A stretch of 64,000 nt of DNA, taken from Paenibacillus cymbidii (GTDB lineage Bacteria; Bacillota; Bacilli; Paenibacillales; NBRC-103111). The translations under genes and the position numbers were made by a program. The notes under the pieces are model-generated. The model saw nothing but the letters and a program-made list of their open reading frames with translations, was not told the origin of the DNA and made no database searches. Shown in pieces: positions 11,001-18,494 of the stretch (position 1 is its first letter; every line of letters begins with the position of its first letter). The DNA lies in the NCBI RefSeq assembly GCF_004764705.1, contig NZ_SHLX01000002.1:434001-498000 (forward strand), read 5' to 3'.

Positions 11001-11220
11001 CCGGCGTAAGCAACTGGTTCCGGTAAAATTCCCAGCCGCCAACCAGCTTGACCGCACCGTCCCGCGCGAAATCCCACTCTCCGAGATCCATGATTCCCTT
11101 ATGGGCGACCGGGTTTTCCTGCCAGGACTTCATCATATTGACGATCCAATACGCCGGCAGCAAAAAAACGCCGATCGAAAGGATACTCACCACAAGCCAG
11201 CTTTTTTTCATTTGCTTCAC
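8047..11220 (-). CDS. Hybrid sensor kinase with two kinase modules (HisKA and LytS type)
   Basis: A 1,057-residue membrane sensor. One N-terminal membrane segment is followed by an extracellular 7TMR-DISMED2-like beta domain (about 45-210, with GxWEFY and VPGKW motifs) and seven predicted membrane helices (about 215-420). Next come HisKA (His450 in TSHELRTPLHG), HATPase_c, a receiver (Asp760 in DWMMPGMSG), and a second, LytS/YesM-type kinase (His851 in QIKPHFLYN) with its own HATPase_c (GVGLLNIHRR). The GTG start at 11220 has AGGAG six bases upstream; an in-frame ATG lies nine bases further in. The gene is 26 bp downstream of a close paralogue and overlaps the regulator gene. Carrying both histidine-kinase types in one chain suggests an internal relay from His450 to Asp760 and separate output from His851; that routing is inference. 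Confidence 0.9.
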   Translation of the reverse strand: MKQMKKSWLVVSILSIGVFLLPAYWIVNMMKSWQENPVAHKGIMDLGEWDFARDGAVKLVGGWEFYRNQLLTPESFHENRPPGLPAPQLTSIVQVPGKWNRYIADNGSEASRGFGTFRLVIRVGDKPDVTYGVHVVSVLMSSKVFLGGHEVGTSGVTGTTAKETIASNMPFAGFSTVSGDTVEIIVQAANYNFPAGGITYPIEFGDQYAVMKARDFSLFMDLTTIGGFILATLLLLMLYRVRTKDPTLLFLALFCLSALLYVLTNGEKLLDAIVPALPYVWFLKLQNIASVAAYYFLLQYITSTMPGPSHKIALVIARLFAVIALLIYLVLPPTLSTVMMGIPIVLFSIFVVSYTGYTLLINLKQYAQSKLFILVSMLVIAMDTINQSLILAGMLQVQVLIPYEMLLLVVAQGLLLANRYTDSYRETELLSRRLMTLDGMKDEFMANTSHELRTPLHGMINIADSLLSRTSRILDTEQKNDLALIVSTGRRLSLLINDILDFAKMKNGNLLLHRKPVDLQAVVGSVLEVLGPMTAKKDVRFIQSWPERLPWLDSDEDRLRQILFNLLGNAVKFTRQGEIGIKAAVGKDDMTITVWDSGIGIAEARFADIFRSFDQADPLVHEPSEREAGTGLGLSVTKKLVELCGGRIWVESELGKGSAFHFTMPLADPQPQATSLPSSRTASRITAMADESAAASANEPSQEAIARDQTVLIVDDDPVNLQVLKHLLSPGNVAIIAVTGGAEAWEEIARNPGIDLVIADWMMPGMSGLELTRRIRERYLLSELPVLLLTARGRPEHIWTAFQAGINDFLSKPVDAGELRARVHTLLELRKSVQMIMRTEMAFLQAQIKPHFLYNALNTMIALCPVDPEKTMELLEELSEYLRGSFDFQNRDQLVPLKKELELVKSYLSLEKARFDERLHVEYSIEANLQSLIPPLCIQPIVENAVRHGVTQREQGGTIRIRLTETEDKVTITVTDDGPGIGEERLGRLLSDQREDGGVGLLNIHRRLMHLYGSGLRIESERDKGTTVRFDVLKAAAPAGAERKGTVNDDESGSGRR

Positions 11221-11246
11221 CCAAATCTCCTGAAATCCCCCCTGCG

Positions 11247-14200
11247 TCAGATCGACGCAGCAGGAATGCGCACCGTCACTTTCGTCCCTCGGCCAGGTTC
11301 GCTTTCCGTTTCCAGTTGCACCCCGTATTCGTGCTTCAACCGCTTATTAATATTCAACAAGCCTACGCCTTGCGGCTCGTCCGTTCCGGAGCGCTCGAGC
11401 AGCCGCTTCAATCGCTCGGGCTCTATGCCTACGCCATCGTCCGCAACGACAAACTGCCACTGCCCCTCCGCTTCGCGGGCCGTCAAGCGCACCGTACCGC
11501 CTTCGATTCGATCGCCGACGCCATGACGGATCGCGTTTTCCACCAACGGCTGAAGCAGGAGCGGCGGCATCCGCAAACGAAACGCAGCCTCCTCGATGTC
11601 ACACTCGAACCGAATCCGATTTTTAAAACGTGCCTGTTCGATATCGACATACGCCCGGATCAGCTTAAACTCCTCTTCGAACGGAACGCGCCCCTCCGTA
11701 TTGCTGAACCGGAAGCTGCCGCGCAAATAATCGGCGAGATCGGCAATCATCTTGCGCGCCCGCTCCACATCGGTATAGCTGGCGGCCGCAATGCTGTTTA
11801 GCACGTTATACAAAAAGTGCGGCTTGATCTGCGATTGCAAAAAGGCGACCTCCAGATGAATCGCTTTGCCGAGCGACGCTTTCATCGCCAGCAAGCTGCC
11901 GATTCTTGCCTTCAATTCCTCCAGATCGAACGGCTTCGGCAAATAGTCGTTGGCTCCCGCCTGGAAGGCCGCCACCTTGTCCTGCGGTTGAATCGCCGCC
12001 GTCACCATCAATACGGGCAATTCCGGCAGCGAATACCGCTTGCGGATTTCCTGGCACACTTCGTATCCCGACATGCCCGGCATCATCAGATCGAGGATGA
12101 CGAGGTCGATCCGGTTCGGCCCATCGATCTGCTCCAGCGCCTCGTAGCCGTTCTTGACCGCGATGACGCGATAGTCGAGCGGCTGCAACGCGTCCAGCAG
12201 CACCTTCAGATTCACGAATTGATCGTCGACGATCAGCACCGTATGGTTGCCCTTGCGATTCGAATCATAAGGCGTCACGAAAGAATACTCGGATTGTTTG
12301 GGCGTAATCCGGGCATCCGTACGGAATGCTTTCGCTCCTTGCCCCCGCCCCGCGACCGGCAGCGTGATGGTAAACGTCGAACCTGCGCCTTGCGTCGAGT
12401 CCGCCGAAACCGTGCCGTTCTGAAGCTCGACCAATTGCTTCGCGATCGGCAGCCCCAATCCGAAGCCGCGGCGCCCCGCTTCATCGTTCGATACGAACGG
12501 TTCGAAAATGTGGGGCAAGTCGGACGCTGCGATGCCTCCCCCCGTATCGTGCACGGAGATGGCGATCATGCCGTCCCGTTCCTCGGCCGCAACGACAATG
12601 CTCCCATTCTCGGTATATTTAACTGCATTATCCAGTAAATTGCCGACAATTTGGCTTAAGCGACTTTCGTCGGCAAGCGCGGCGGGCAATCCGGCAGGGA
12701 CATGGTTCAGCAGTTGAATATTGCGTTCGTTGCACAAATACGAGTAAATGCGCACTTGAACCTCCACGGTCGAGCGCACGTCTGTCGGAGATAACGCGAT
12801 GCGAAGCTCACCCTGCTTCAGTTTCGAAAAATCCAGCATATCGTAAACCAACTGCGACAGCCTGCCCGTAATCCCGGTGATGAGTTCAATCTTCTGTCGT
12901 TGTTCCGCAGTCGGCGGATGTGCGGCATCTTCGAGCATCGACCGGGAAATGTTCATTACACCGTGAAGCGGCGACTTGAATTCATGGGACGTTCTCGCGA
13001 GGAAATCGTCTTTCATTTTGTCCGCTTTCAGCAATTGCTCGGATAAATCGCCGATTTTTTGAAACGCGTTCGAAAACCGCAGCGACATCAGCAAAGCGAG
13101 CATGAGCAAAACGAGGAACGGTTCGAGCGGCGCAACCGCATATACCTCCACGCCGAAGTAGATGTTCATATTTTGCTTCAGCGACAGCACGTTCAAGGCG
13201 ATTGCCGCAAGAACCAAATATCGGCTTCCTTCGGCTTTGTGAAGGGCCGCCAATACGAAAATATACGTGGCATACAGCAACGAGACGATGATATAAAGCG
13301 TCGTCGTCAGACGCAGCAGGATGGACTGCATGCTCGTCAGTTCGACCGCGAAGCCCAAATAGAGAAGAGCGATCGCGCCCCCCAGGATCAGGCTGCCCTG
13401 GACGAACCTCCGAGAGCAAAGAGGCCGGAATGCGGTATACACGTACAGGAAAAATCCGAACCCGCAGCCAACCGCCGCGACCATCTGCAGGCGAAAGAAG
13501 AACCAGAAAGGCAAGTCGCCCACCGCTGCGAACAGCACCCTTTCCCCTCTTGCGCTTGTGAACAGAGCAATGCTCATGCACATCATACCGAACACGAGCA
13601 AGGAACGATCGTGCTTGCGCTGGGCATACAACCCGACGAAATACAGCCCCATAATCAGAAAAGCGGTGACCGTAATCCAATCGTGCGTTAGCGCCCTGTC
13701 GCGAAGCGAAGCGATTTGTCCGGCCGTTCCCAGCAAAATCGAATCGTTAATGCCGCTGCCGGCGGCATGCTCGTAATTGGCCACTTGCAGCAGCAGCTCA
13801 TTCCAGCCCGGCTGCAAGGTGAAGTAAGCGACATAGGGTTTGTTCAATCCTGTATAGTCCCGCCTCTCGGCCGGATTCCCGCTTGCGCCAACGACTTCCC
13901 CGTTGACGATAAGCCTGCTGGAAATTTGGATGGACGTCGTTTTCAGTCCGTATACCGTTTTCGCATGGCTGATATGAAGCCGCAGTCGATAGGTAGCCAT
14001 CCCGATCGTCTTCATCCGGCTGGACCACGAACCGGGCACCTGGATCGTTGTCGGGACGACTCCGCTGCCAACCGCCGAGGCGGAAACAAAGTCGGCGTAC
14101 GACATGAGCCGGTTCGGATAAAACTCCCACTGTCCGTTCAGCGGCACGACACCATTTTCCGCGAATGACCATGCCGTCAAATCCATTGCCCCGTCCGCCG

Positions 14201-14306
14201 CAACCGGCGTTGGTTTTTTTTGGAGGGATATATACGCATATAACAGGCCATAAGTGGCAGTAAAAATAACGAGCGTCAAGACGATCGCAGCCAGTTTTTT
14301 TCTCAT
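11247..14306 (-). CDS. Hybrid sensor kinase, paralogue of the next gene
   Basis: A 1,019-residue protein with the same order as its downstream neighbour: N-terminal anchor, 7TMR-DISMED2-like ligand domain (GQWEFYP, VPGSW), seven membrane helices, HisKA (His441 in TSHEFKSPLHG), HATPase_c, receiver (Asp739 in LDLMMPGMSG), then a LytS-type kinase (His830 in QIKPHFLYN) with HATPase_c (GVGLLNINKR). ATG at 14306 overlaps the stop of a tiny upstream frame as ATGA. The divergence from its paralogue is greatest in the ligand domain, so the two probably sense different signals and share one response regulator. Carbohydrate ligands are common for DISMED2 domains but are not shown here. Confidence 0.9.
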   Translation of the reverse strand: MRKKLAAIVLTLVIFTATYGLLYAYISLQKKPTPVAADGAMDLTAWSFAENGVVPLNGQWEFYPNRLMSYADFVSASAVGSGVVPTTIQVPGSWSSRMKTIGMATYRLRLHISHAKTVYGLKTTSIQISSRLIVNGEVVGASGNPAERRDYTGLNKPYVAYFTLQPGWNELLLQVANYEHAAGSGINDSILLGTAGQIASLRDRALTHDWITVTAFLIMGLYFVGLYAQRKHDRSLLVFGMMCMSIALFTSARGERVLFAAVGDLPFWFFFRLQMVAAVGCGFGFFLYVYTAFRPLCSRRFVQGSLILGGAIALLYLGFAVELTSMQSILLRLTTTLYIIVSLLYATYIFVLAALHKAEGSRYLVLAAIALNVLSLKQNMNIYFGVEVYAVAPLEPFLVLLMLALLMSLRFSNAFQKIGDLSEQLLKADKMKDDFLARTSHEFKSPLHGVMNISRSMLEDAAHPPTAEQRQKIELITGITGRLSQLVYDMLDFSKLKQGELRIALSPTDVRSTVEVQVRIYSYLCNERNIQLLNHVPAGLPAALADESRLSQIVGNLLDNAVKYTENGSIVVAAEERDGMIAISVHDTGGGIAASDLPHIFEPFVSNDEAGRRGFGLGLPIAKQLVELQNGTVSADSTQGAGSTFTITLPVAGRGQGAKAFRTDARITPKQSEYSFVTPYDSNRKGNHTVLIVDDQFVNLKVLLDALQPLDYRVIAVKNGYEALEQIDGPNRIDLVILDLMMPGMSGYEVCQEIRKRYSLPELPVLMVTAAIQPQDKVAAFQAGANDYLPKPFDLEELKARIGSLLAMKASLGKAIHLEVAFLQSQIKPHFLYNVLNSIAAASYTDVERARKMIADLADYLRGSFRFSNTEGRVPFEEEFKLIRAYVDIEQARFKNRIRFECDIEEAAFRLRMPPLLLQPLVENAIRHGVGDRIEGGTVRLTAREAEGQWQFVVADDGVGIEPERLKRLLERSGTDEPQGVGLLNINKRLKHEYGVQLETESEPGRGTKVTVRIPAASI

Positions 14307-14422
14307 TGGTTACCTTGTGCCTGCTTCCCCGCATCGTCCAACGTATGCTGAAGCTGGCGCACCGTCCCTTTCTCCGGATTCGCCCCCAACTGATCGCGAA
14401 CCGCAAATTTCAACGGCGACAC
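14303..14422 (-). CDS. Candidate 39-residue small protein coupled to the sensor-kinase gene
   Basis: A GTG at 14422 opens a 39-codon frame (begins MSPLKFAVRDQL, rich in Q, K and D) that ends in an ATGA overlap with the kinase start. AAGGCGAG lies upstream as a weak ribosome site. The frame continues upstream to 14530, but that part runs through the tRNA terminator, so only the short version is plausible. I recognise no family. It may be a true small gene or just a leader that couples translation to the kinase. Confidence 0.35.
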   Translation of the reverse strand: MSPLKFAVRDQLGANPEKGTVRQLQHTLDDAGKQAQGNQ

Positions 14423-14531
14423 ATGTAGACTCGCCTTCTTGCTTTTTCGACAGAGAAGATGGTTTTCCTTCCAATTACAATGTTGGCCGGCAAATACGGC
14501 AAGCAGCGTTGCCTCACCCATCCCGGACATG

Positions 14532-14572
14532 CAAAAAGCTCCTGATCCGTCACAAGGACGGGATCAAGAGCT
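14532..14572 (-). terminator. Terminator of the tRNA-Leu gene
   Basis: Read on the minus strand, AGCTC...GATCCCGTC pairs with GACGGATC...GAGCT around a TTGT loop and is followed by TTTTTGC. It starts 15 bases past the tRNA CCA end. Confidence 0.8.
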
Positions 14573-14586
14573 ATTCTTCGAAAAGA

Positions 14587-14673
14587 TGGTGCGGACGAGA
14601 GGACTCGAACCTCCACGGGGGTTAGCCCACTAGTACCTGAAACTAGCGCGTCTGCCAATTCCGCCACGACCGC
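14587..14673 (-). tRNA. tRNA-Leu (anticodon CAG)
   Basis: An 87-nt class II tRNA with encoded CCA (14587-14589). The anticodon arm is CTAGT-TTCAGGT-ACTAG, giving CAG. It has the long variable arm of tRNA-Leu (GGGCTAACCC), a GGAGG-TTCGAGT-CCTCT T-arm, and GCGGTCG/CGTCCGC acceptor strands. Acceptor pair 5:68 is a U-U mismatch. It has its own promoter and terminator and lies alone, not in an rRNA-linked tRNA cluster. Confidence 0.95.
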
Positions 14674-14713
14674 ATAAGGAGAAAAGGAATACAACAACCA
14701 TAAAAGTTCAATG

Positions 14714-14756
14714 ATCGCCCGCAGATCTTGAGTCTGCTAGTACCACAAGAGGCGAT
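14714..14756 (-). other. Structured leader with a tRNA-Leu(CAA)-like anticodon arm
   Basis: On the minus strand, between the tRNA promoter and the tRNA, ATCGCC pairs with GGCGAT around an inner GCAGA-CTCAAGA-TCTGC hairpin. The inner loop has T33 and CAA in the anticodon positions, like a tRNA-Leu(CAA) arm, and a GGTA stands before it as in a D-loop. Acceptor and T-arms are absent, so this is at most a relic. Confidence 0.3.
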
Positions 14757-14781
14757 ACATCTCGCAATAGCGACAGTTGTT

Positions 14782-14810
14782 ATAGTATCAGGTTTTTGTG
14801 CTGATTGCAA
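14782..14810 (-). promoter_or_regulatory. Promoter of tRNA-Leu
   Basis: TTGCAA (-35, 14805-14810), a 17-bp spacer and TACTAT (-10, 14782-14787) on the minus strand. Transcription would start near 14775, about 100 bases before the mature tRNA. Confidence 0.6.
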
Positions 14811-14856
14811 CCTTTTTCAGGAAAACGATGGCGCCCAAGATAATTGAAAACTCATT

Positions 14857-14890
14857 GCCCCGCCGGTTTTTGGGCGGGGCTTTTTCTTTT
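14857..14890. terminator. GC-rich terminator hairpin past the beta-helix operon
   Basis: GCCCCGCC pairs with GGCGGGGC around a T-rich loop. A TTTTTCTTTT run follows on the plus strand and only a weak T-stretch on the minus strand. By position it ends the minus-strand operon that stops at 14913. Confidence 0.6.
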
Positions 14891-14912
14891 CCAAGCGCTT
14901 CATCTGCTCGCA

Positions 14913-16616
14913 TTACGGTACGAGCGCGGCTTCCTTCCATCCGGTCGTTCCCGTGCCGGTTCGCTTCCAATACAGCTTCCCGGTAGCCGAATCGGTACAT
15001 TGCGACCCGACCGGCGCGGCGTACACGCTTTCCGGATTGACGCTGGAGCGGAACCGGTAGTGGCCGCTCGATGCCGGAACAGTCGTCAAATCGAGATCGT
15101 TCGTGTTGCTGAACAGATAGACATTGGTCAAGAACAGGTTGGTCGTCGCTTTGCCGTTCGGATCGGTCAATGTCCGAATACCGTAGTTTCCGCCGTAGAT
15201 GCTCCCTCTTTCAATGACGATATTGTTGCCCGCCGAAACCGTGATGCCATCCGAATTTTCAGCCAGGTGAGGCGCTGAAACACGAATGCTCGTCAGCGTC
15301 GAAGAAGCGGACGGATTCGAATATTGCTCCGCCAGGGCAATGCCCGTCACGTTACCCTTGCAGGAAGGTCCGGTAATCGCGATATTCCGGCCGGTCGCTA
15401 CACGAATCCCATTGCCGTTGCTCTTCGCGCGAACACCTTCGATGACGATATTCTCGGGAAACACGTTCGAAACGGCGGATACCACAGCAATCCCGTCGGT
15501 AAAGTTGTTCAAGTATTGGCCGCCGACCACTTGCACGGCAGACGTCGGCGATGTCTCGTCCGCTTCGATCAGCAAGCCGGCTCCTTGATTGTCGTGGCTT
15601 CGGCAGTCGGAAACGATGATATTCTTGCTGCAACTGATCCGAATGCCCGGGACGTCTCCCCCGCCCGTGCAATCTCTCGCCTCGCATCCGATCACGCGCA
15701 GCTCCTGCGTGCCGGCGTCGATGTTGAAGCCGGCGCGCGTCGTCCCGGATACGAGACAGTTCGCCAGGACGCCGCTCGTTCCGCCGTTTGTCCGGATTCC
15801 GCTGCATGATACACTGCCAAGCGCGACGGGATCGGCGAAGACGCGCAGGTTGTCGGCGTTCAGGAACTCGACACCCGTACATTCGATGATACCGGCACCG
15901 GTCGGGCCGTTCCCGCTCATCGCTTCCACGATAAAGTCCCGCAGCACCACGCGCGTGACATCCGAGCTTCCGGCTCCCGCCACGATGGCGCTGACGTCCG
16001 CTTCCAGCGACAATACCGTGCCGGCCCTTCCTTCCAGCTCCACATTGCTGCCATCAATTTCAATCGTGCGATTGATCAAGTATCGACCGGGCGGGACGAC
16101 GACTCTCCTCGTCTTCGCGGCTGGTTTCGTAGCCCAATTGATCGCCCCTTGAATGCCGATCCAGTCCATCTCGTCGGAAGCGTCGGCCGAATGCGGGAAT
16201 ACCGGATTCAGCGTTCCGCCGACCGGATGGCTGGTACCGTCGCCGATGGAACCGAACCATCTGACATCGATCTCCTCCTCGTAAATGCGCTTGAATCGGG
16301 CACCGAGCCCGCTCGCCACAACAACCGTTCCCAGATTGTCCGCCGACGTCGTATCGTTCGGATCGTAGTAGAAGACGCCCTCCTTGCCGGCATCATGAAC
16401 ATAGTACAGGCATTCCGGCTGCGGGTCGGTCATCGCCCGCAAATCCGCGATCGATACGGTAGCACAGCAATCTTCATCGTCGGCATGCGCAATGTTCCGC
16501 AAGCCGCCTGCTGCAAGCAAGACGCCCGCCGCGCCGATCGAGGCGAGCAGCTTTCTTCTGCTGACGCCAGCACTCGCATTCCGTGGCGAAGCTGCAAGTT
16601 CCACGTTTTTATCCAT
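14913..16616 (-). CDS. Tat-type exported beta-helix protein (pectate-lyase-like), copy 3
   Basis: A 567-residue protein. The N-terminus carries a twin-arginine signal (SRRKLLAS, then a hydrophobic stretch ending in AHA). A shared N-terminal module follows ([37 protein letters not shown]), then a right-handed parallel beta-helix of the Pectate_lyase_3 superfamily (about 170-520) with many short GIxI/NIxI rungs. The C-terminal tag [12 protein letters not shown]...GWKEAAL is shared with its paralogues and resembles the ends of phage tail-spike proteins. ATG at 16616 has AGGAGGAGG upstream. It is last of three tandem genes, 30 bp after copy 2. The fold is typical of polysaccharide binding or lysis; no catalytic residues could be assigned. 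Confidence 0.8.
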   Translation of the reverse strand: MDKNVELAASPRNASAGVSRRKLLASIGAAGVLLAAGGLRNIAHADDEDCCATVSIADLRAMTDPQPECLYYVHDAGKEGVFYYDPNDTTSADNLGTVVVASGLGARFKRIYEEEIDVRWFGSIGDGTSHPVGGTLNPVFPHSADASDEMDWIGIQGAINWATKPAAKTRRVVVPPGRYLINRTIEIDGSNVELEGRAGTVLSLEADVSAIVAGAGSSDVTRVVLRDFIVEAMSGNGPTGAGIIECTGVEFLNADNLRVFADPVALGSVSCSGIRTNGGTSGVLANCLVSGTTRAGFNIDAGTQELRVIGCEARDCTGGGDVPGIRISCSKNIIVSDCRSHDNQGAGLLIEADETSPTSAVQVVGGQYLNNFTDGIAVVSAVSNVFPENIVIEGVRAKSNGNGIRVATGRNIAITGPSCKGNVTGIALAEQYSNPSASSTLTSIRVSAPHLAENSDGITVSAGNNIVIERGSIYGGNYGIRTLTDPNGKATTNLFLTNVYLFSNTNDLDLTTVPASSGHYRFRSSVNPESVYAAPVGSQCTDSATGKLYWKRTGTGTTGWKEAALVP

Positions 16617-16646
16617 CGTTTTCCTCCTCCTTCTTACGTTTATTGT

Positions 16647-18476
16647 CTAAATGACCGCAACTTCGCGCCAGCCCGTGTTATTGGTAGCTGTTGTTTTTAC
16701 ATACGTTTTGCCGGTCGTTGTGTTGGTGAACACCGATCCGTAAGGGGCCGACAATGTCGGGGTGCCGGGCAATTGCAGCGAATAATAGCCGCTTGCAGCG
16801 ACTGCCGCGCCGATGTAGAATGAGTTCTCGGCCGTTCTGGCATTGCCGTAGATGTGCACATCCTGGACAATGATGTTATCCTGAGGGTAACCCGTCACGG
16901 CAAGCGACTGAATGGAAGCGGACTGCTGGAGGACGGGAGCGGCGAAGTCAGAGTGAATCGTCCCCCCCTGAATGGTCAGGTGCTTCACGCCCCTTATCGC
17001 AATTCCGCCGTTGCTTGTAACCCTTTGATTGTTATTGTAAATTGAGCTGTTCGCAATCAGGATGTGCTGCAGCGCATACGCATTCATCGTGACGTTCGTC
17101 GTTCCGTTCATATAAATGCCGGTGTTCCCATTCTCGTAGGCGGTAAAGGCGGAAATGAGCACGTTCGAAACCCCGATCGTCATCTGCAAACCTTCGCCGT
17201 AATTGTTGTTCGCCGTACAACCGACCATTTTGACATGACGATTCCACGCACCGGTTTGATAGGGGACGCCTTGGCTGGAGAAATCGAACCCGTTCCATTC
17301 GTTGTCTCGCGACTGGCAGCCGGTAAAGAGCAGGTTCAGATTTGGCGGATCTTCCGCAGGGAAATCTTGCACCTGAAAAAGGAACCCCGTCCCTTGGCAG
17401 CCGTATGCCTGGCAGTTGGCGGCGACAAGATTTTTGGAGCCCGTCAGCACGAAGCCGGCTTGTTGCCCCAGCGGACCGCGCACGTTGCGCACGATGCAGC
17501 CTTCAACGCGGATATTCTCGCTGAAGGCGGCGACGTAGATGGCAGGTTTGCTCGAGCCGTCTACGGTGCAATTGCGAATGATGCTCGATTTGCTCGAGCT
17601 GTAGACGATGCCATTCACGTTCCTGTTCGTTATTGTCAGCCTGGACGTATCCATCCGCACGTGGCAGTTCTCGATCAGGCTGTTCTCCACGTAATTCAGC
17701 GAGATCGGCCCGCCACTGTCGGGTCCGTATCCTTCCAGCAGCTCGAAGCGCAAATCGCGAATGACGAGATTTTTGGTGGTCGGCGCTGCCGCTGGCGTCA
17801 AGATCGTATGCAAGGTATACGTCGAGCCGCTCCCCTCCGCCAGCGGCTTCGGAATCAGCACACTTTCCATCGTCCCGCGCAAGACGAGGTTGTCCACAGT
17901 CGGTTTGATATTCGTATTGACGCAGTACCGGCCCTTGGGGATGAAAATTTCCCGGGATCGCGCATTCGCCCCGTCTCGGACGCATTCGATCGCGGCTTGA
18001 ATGGCAATTCCGTCAATGAGATAAGCATAATAATTCGTGACGAACGAGTAAACTGCCTTAACTTCGGTCAAGTTCGCATAGTTCAAATCAAACAGCGAAC
18101 GGCTGATGCCATCTCCGACTGCTCCAAACCAGCGCACGTCGATATACTCGTCGTAGATCCGCTTGAACCTGGCGCCGCTCGCTGTTGACACGAGAATCGT
18201 CCCCAGATTATCGGCAGAAGTTGTATCCGCCTCATCGTACAGGAATATCCCTTCTTTGCCCCGATCGATCACATAATAGACCATGTTGACGACCGGCGTC
18301 GTAGCGGCCCGCAGATCGGCGACCGTCACCGATTGCCAGCAGCACGTCTCCGGATCGTCGGCGCGAACCGTCTGCGCGCCGGCAAGCGCAGCCCCCGTCG
18401 CCGCAGCGATGCCGGCCAAGCCGACAAGCGCCTGGCGCCGATCGAGCAATTGCTCCTTCAGTGGTTTATCCAACAC
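16647..18476 (-). CDS. Tat-type exported beta-helix protein, copy 2
   Basis: About 609 residues. I place the start at GTG 18476, because an upstream TTG (18494) overlaps the GGAGGGGGAGG ribosome site; TTG 18473, which aligns with MDK of copy 3, is equally possible. The signal has LLDRRQALVG followed by an Ala-rich core (twin Arg but no Ser/Thr before it, so a weaker Tat match). Then come the shared module (YYVIDRGKEGIFLYDE, SADNLGT, FKRIYDEYI, VRWFGAVGDG), a long beta-helix, and a C-terminal tag (NTTTGKTYVKTTA...GWREVAV). It differs from copies 1 and 3 mostly in the beta-helix rungs, suggesting different glycan targets (inference). Confidence 0.8.
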   Translation of the reverse strand: MLDKPLKEQLLDRRQALVGLAGIAAATGAALAGAQTVRADDPETCCWQSVTVADLRAATTPVVNMVYYVIDRGKEGIFLYDEADTTSADNLGTILVSTASGARFKRIYDEYIDVRWFGAVGDGISRSLFDLNYANLTEVKAVYSFVTNYYAYLIDGIAIQAAIECVRDGANARSREIFIPKGRYCVNTNIKPTVDNLVLRGTMESVLIPKPLAEGSGSTYTLHTILTPAAAPTTKNLVIRDLRFELLEGYGPDSGGPISLNYVENSLIENCHVRMDTSRLTITNRNVNGIVYSSSKSSIIRNCTVDGSSKPAIYVAAFSENIRVEGCIVRNVRGPLGQQAGFVLTGSKNLVAANCQAYGCQGTGFLFQVQDFPAEDPPNLNLLFTGCQSRDNEWNGFDFSSQGVPYQTGAWNRHVKMVGCTANNNYGEGLQMTIGVSNVLISAFTAYENGNTGIYMNGTTNVTMNAYALQHILIANSSIYNNNQRVTSNGGIAIRGVKHLTIQGGTIHSDFAAPVLQQSASIQSLAVTGYPQDNIIVQDVHIYGNARTAENSFYIGAAVAASGYYSLQLPGTPTLSAPYGSVFTNTTTGKTYVKTTATNNTGWREVAVI

Positions 18477-18494
18477 GATTTCCTCCCCCTCCAA

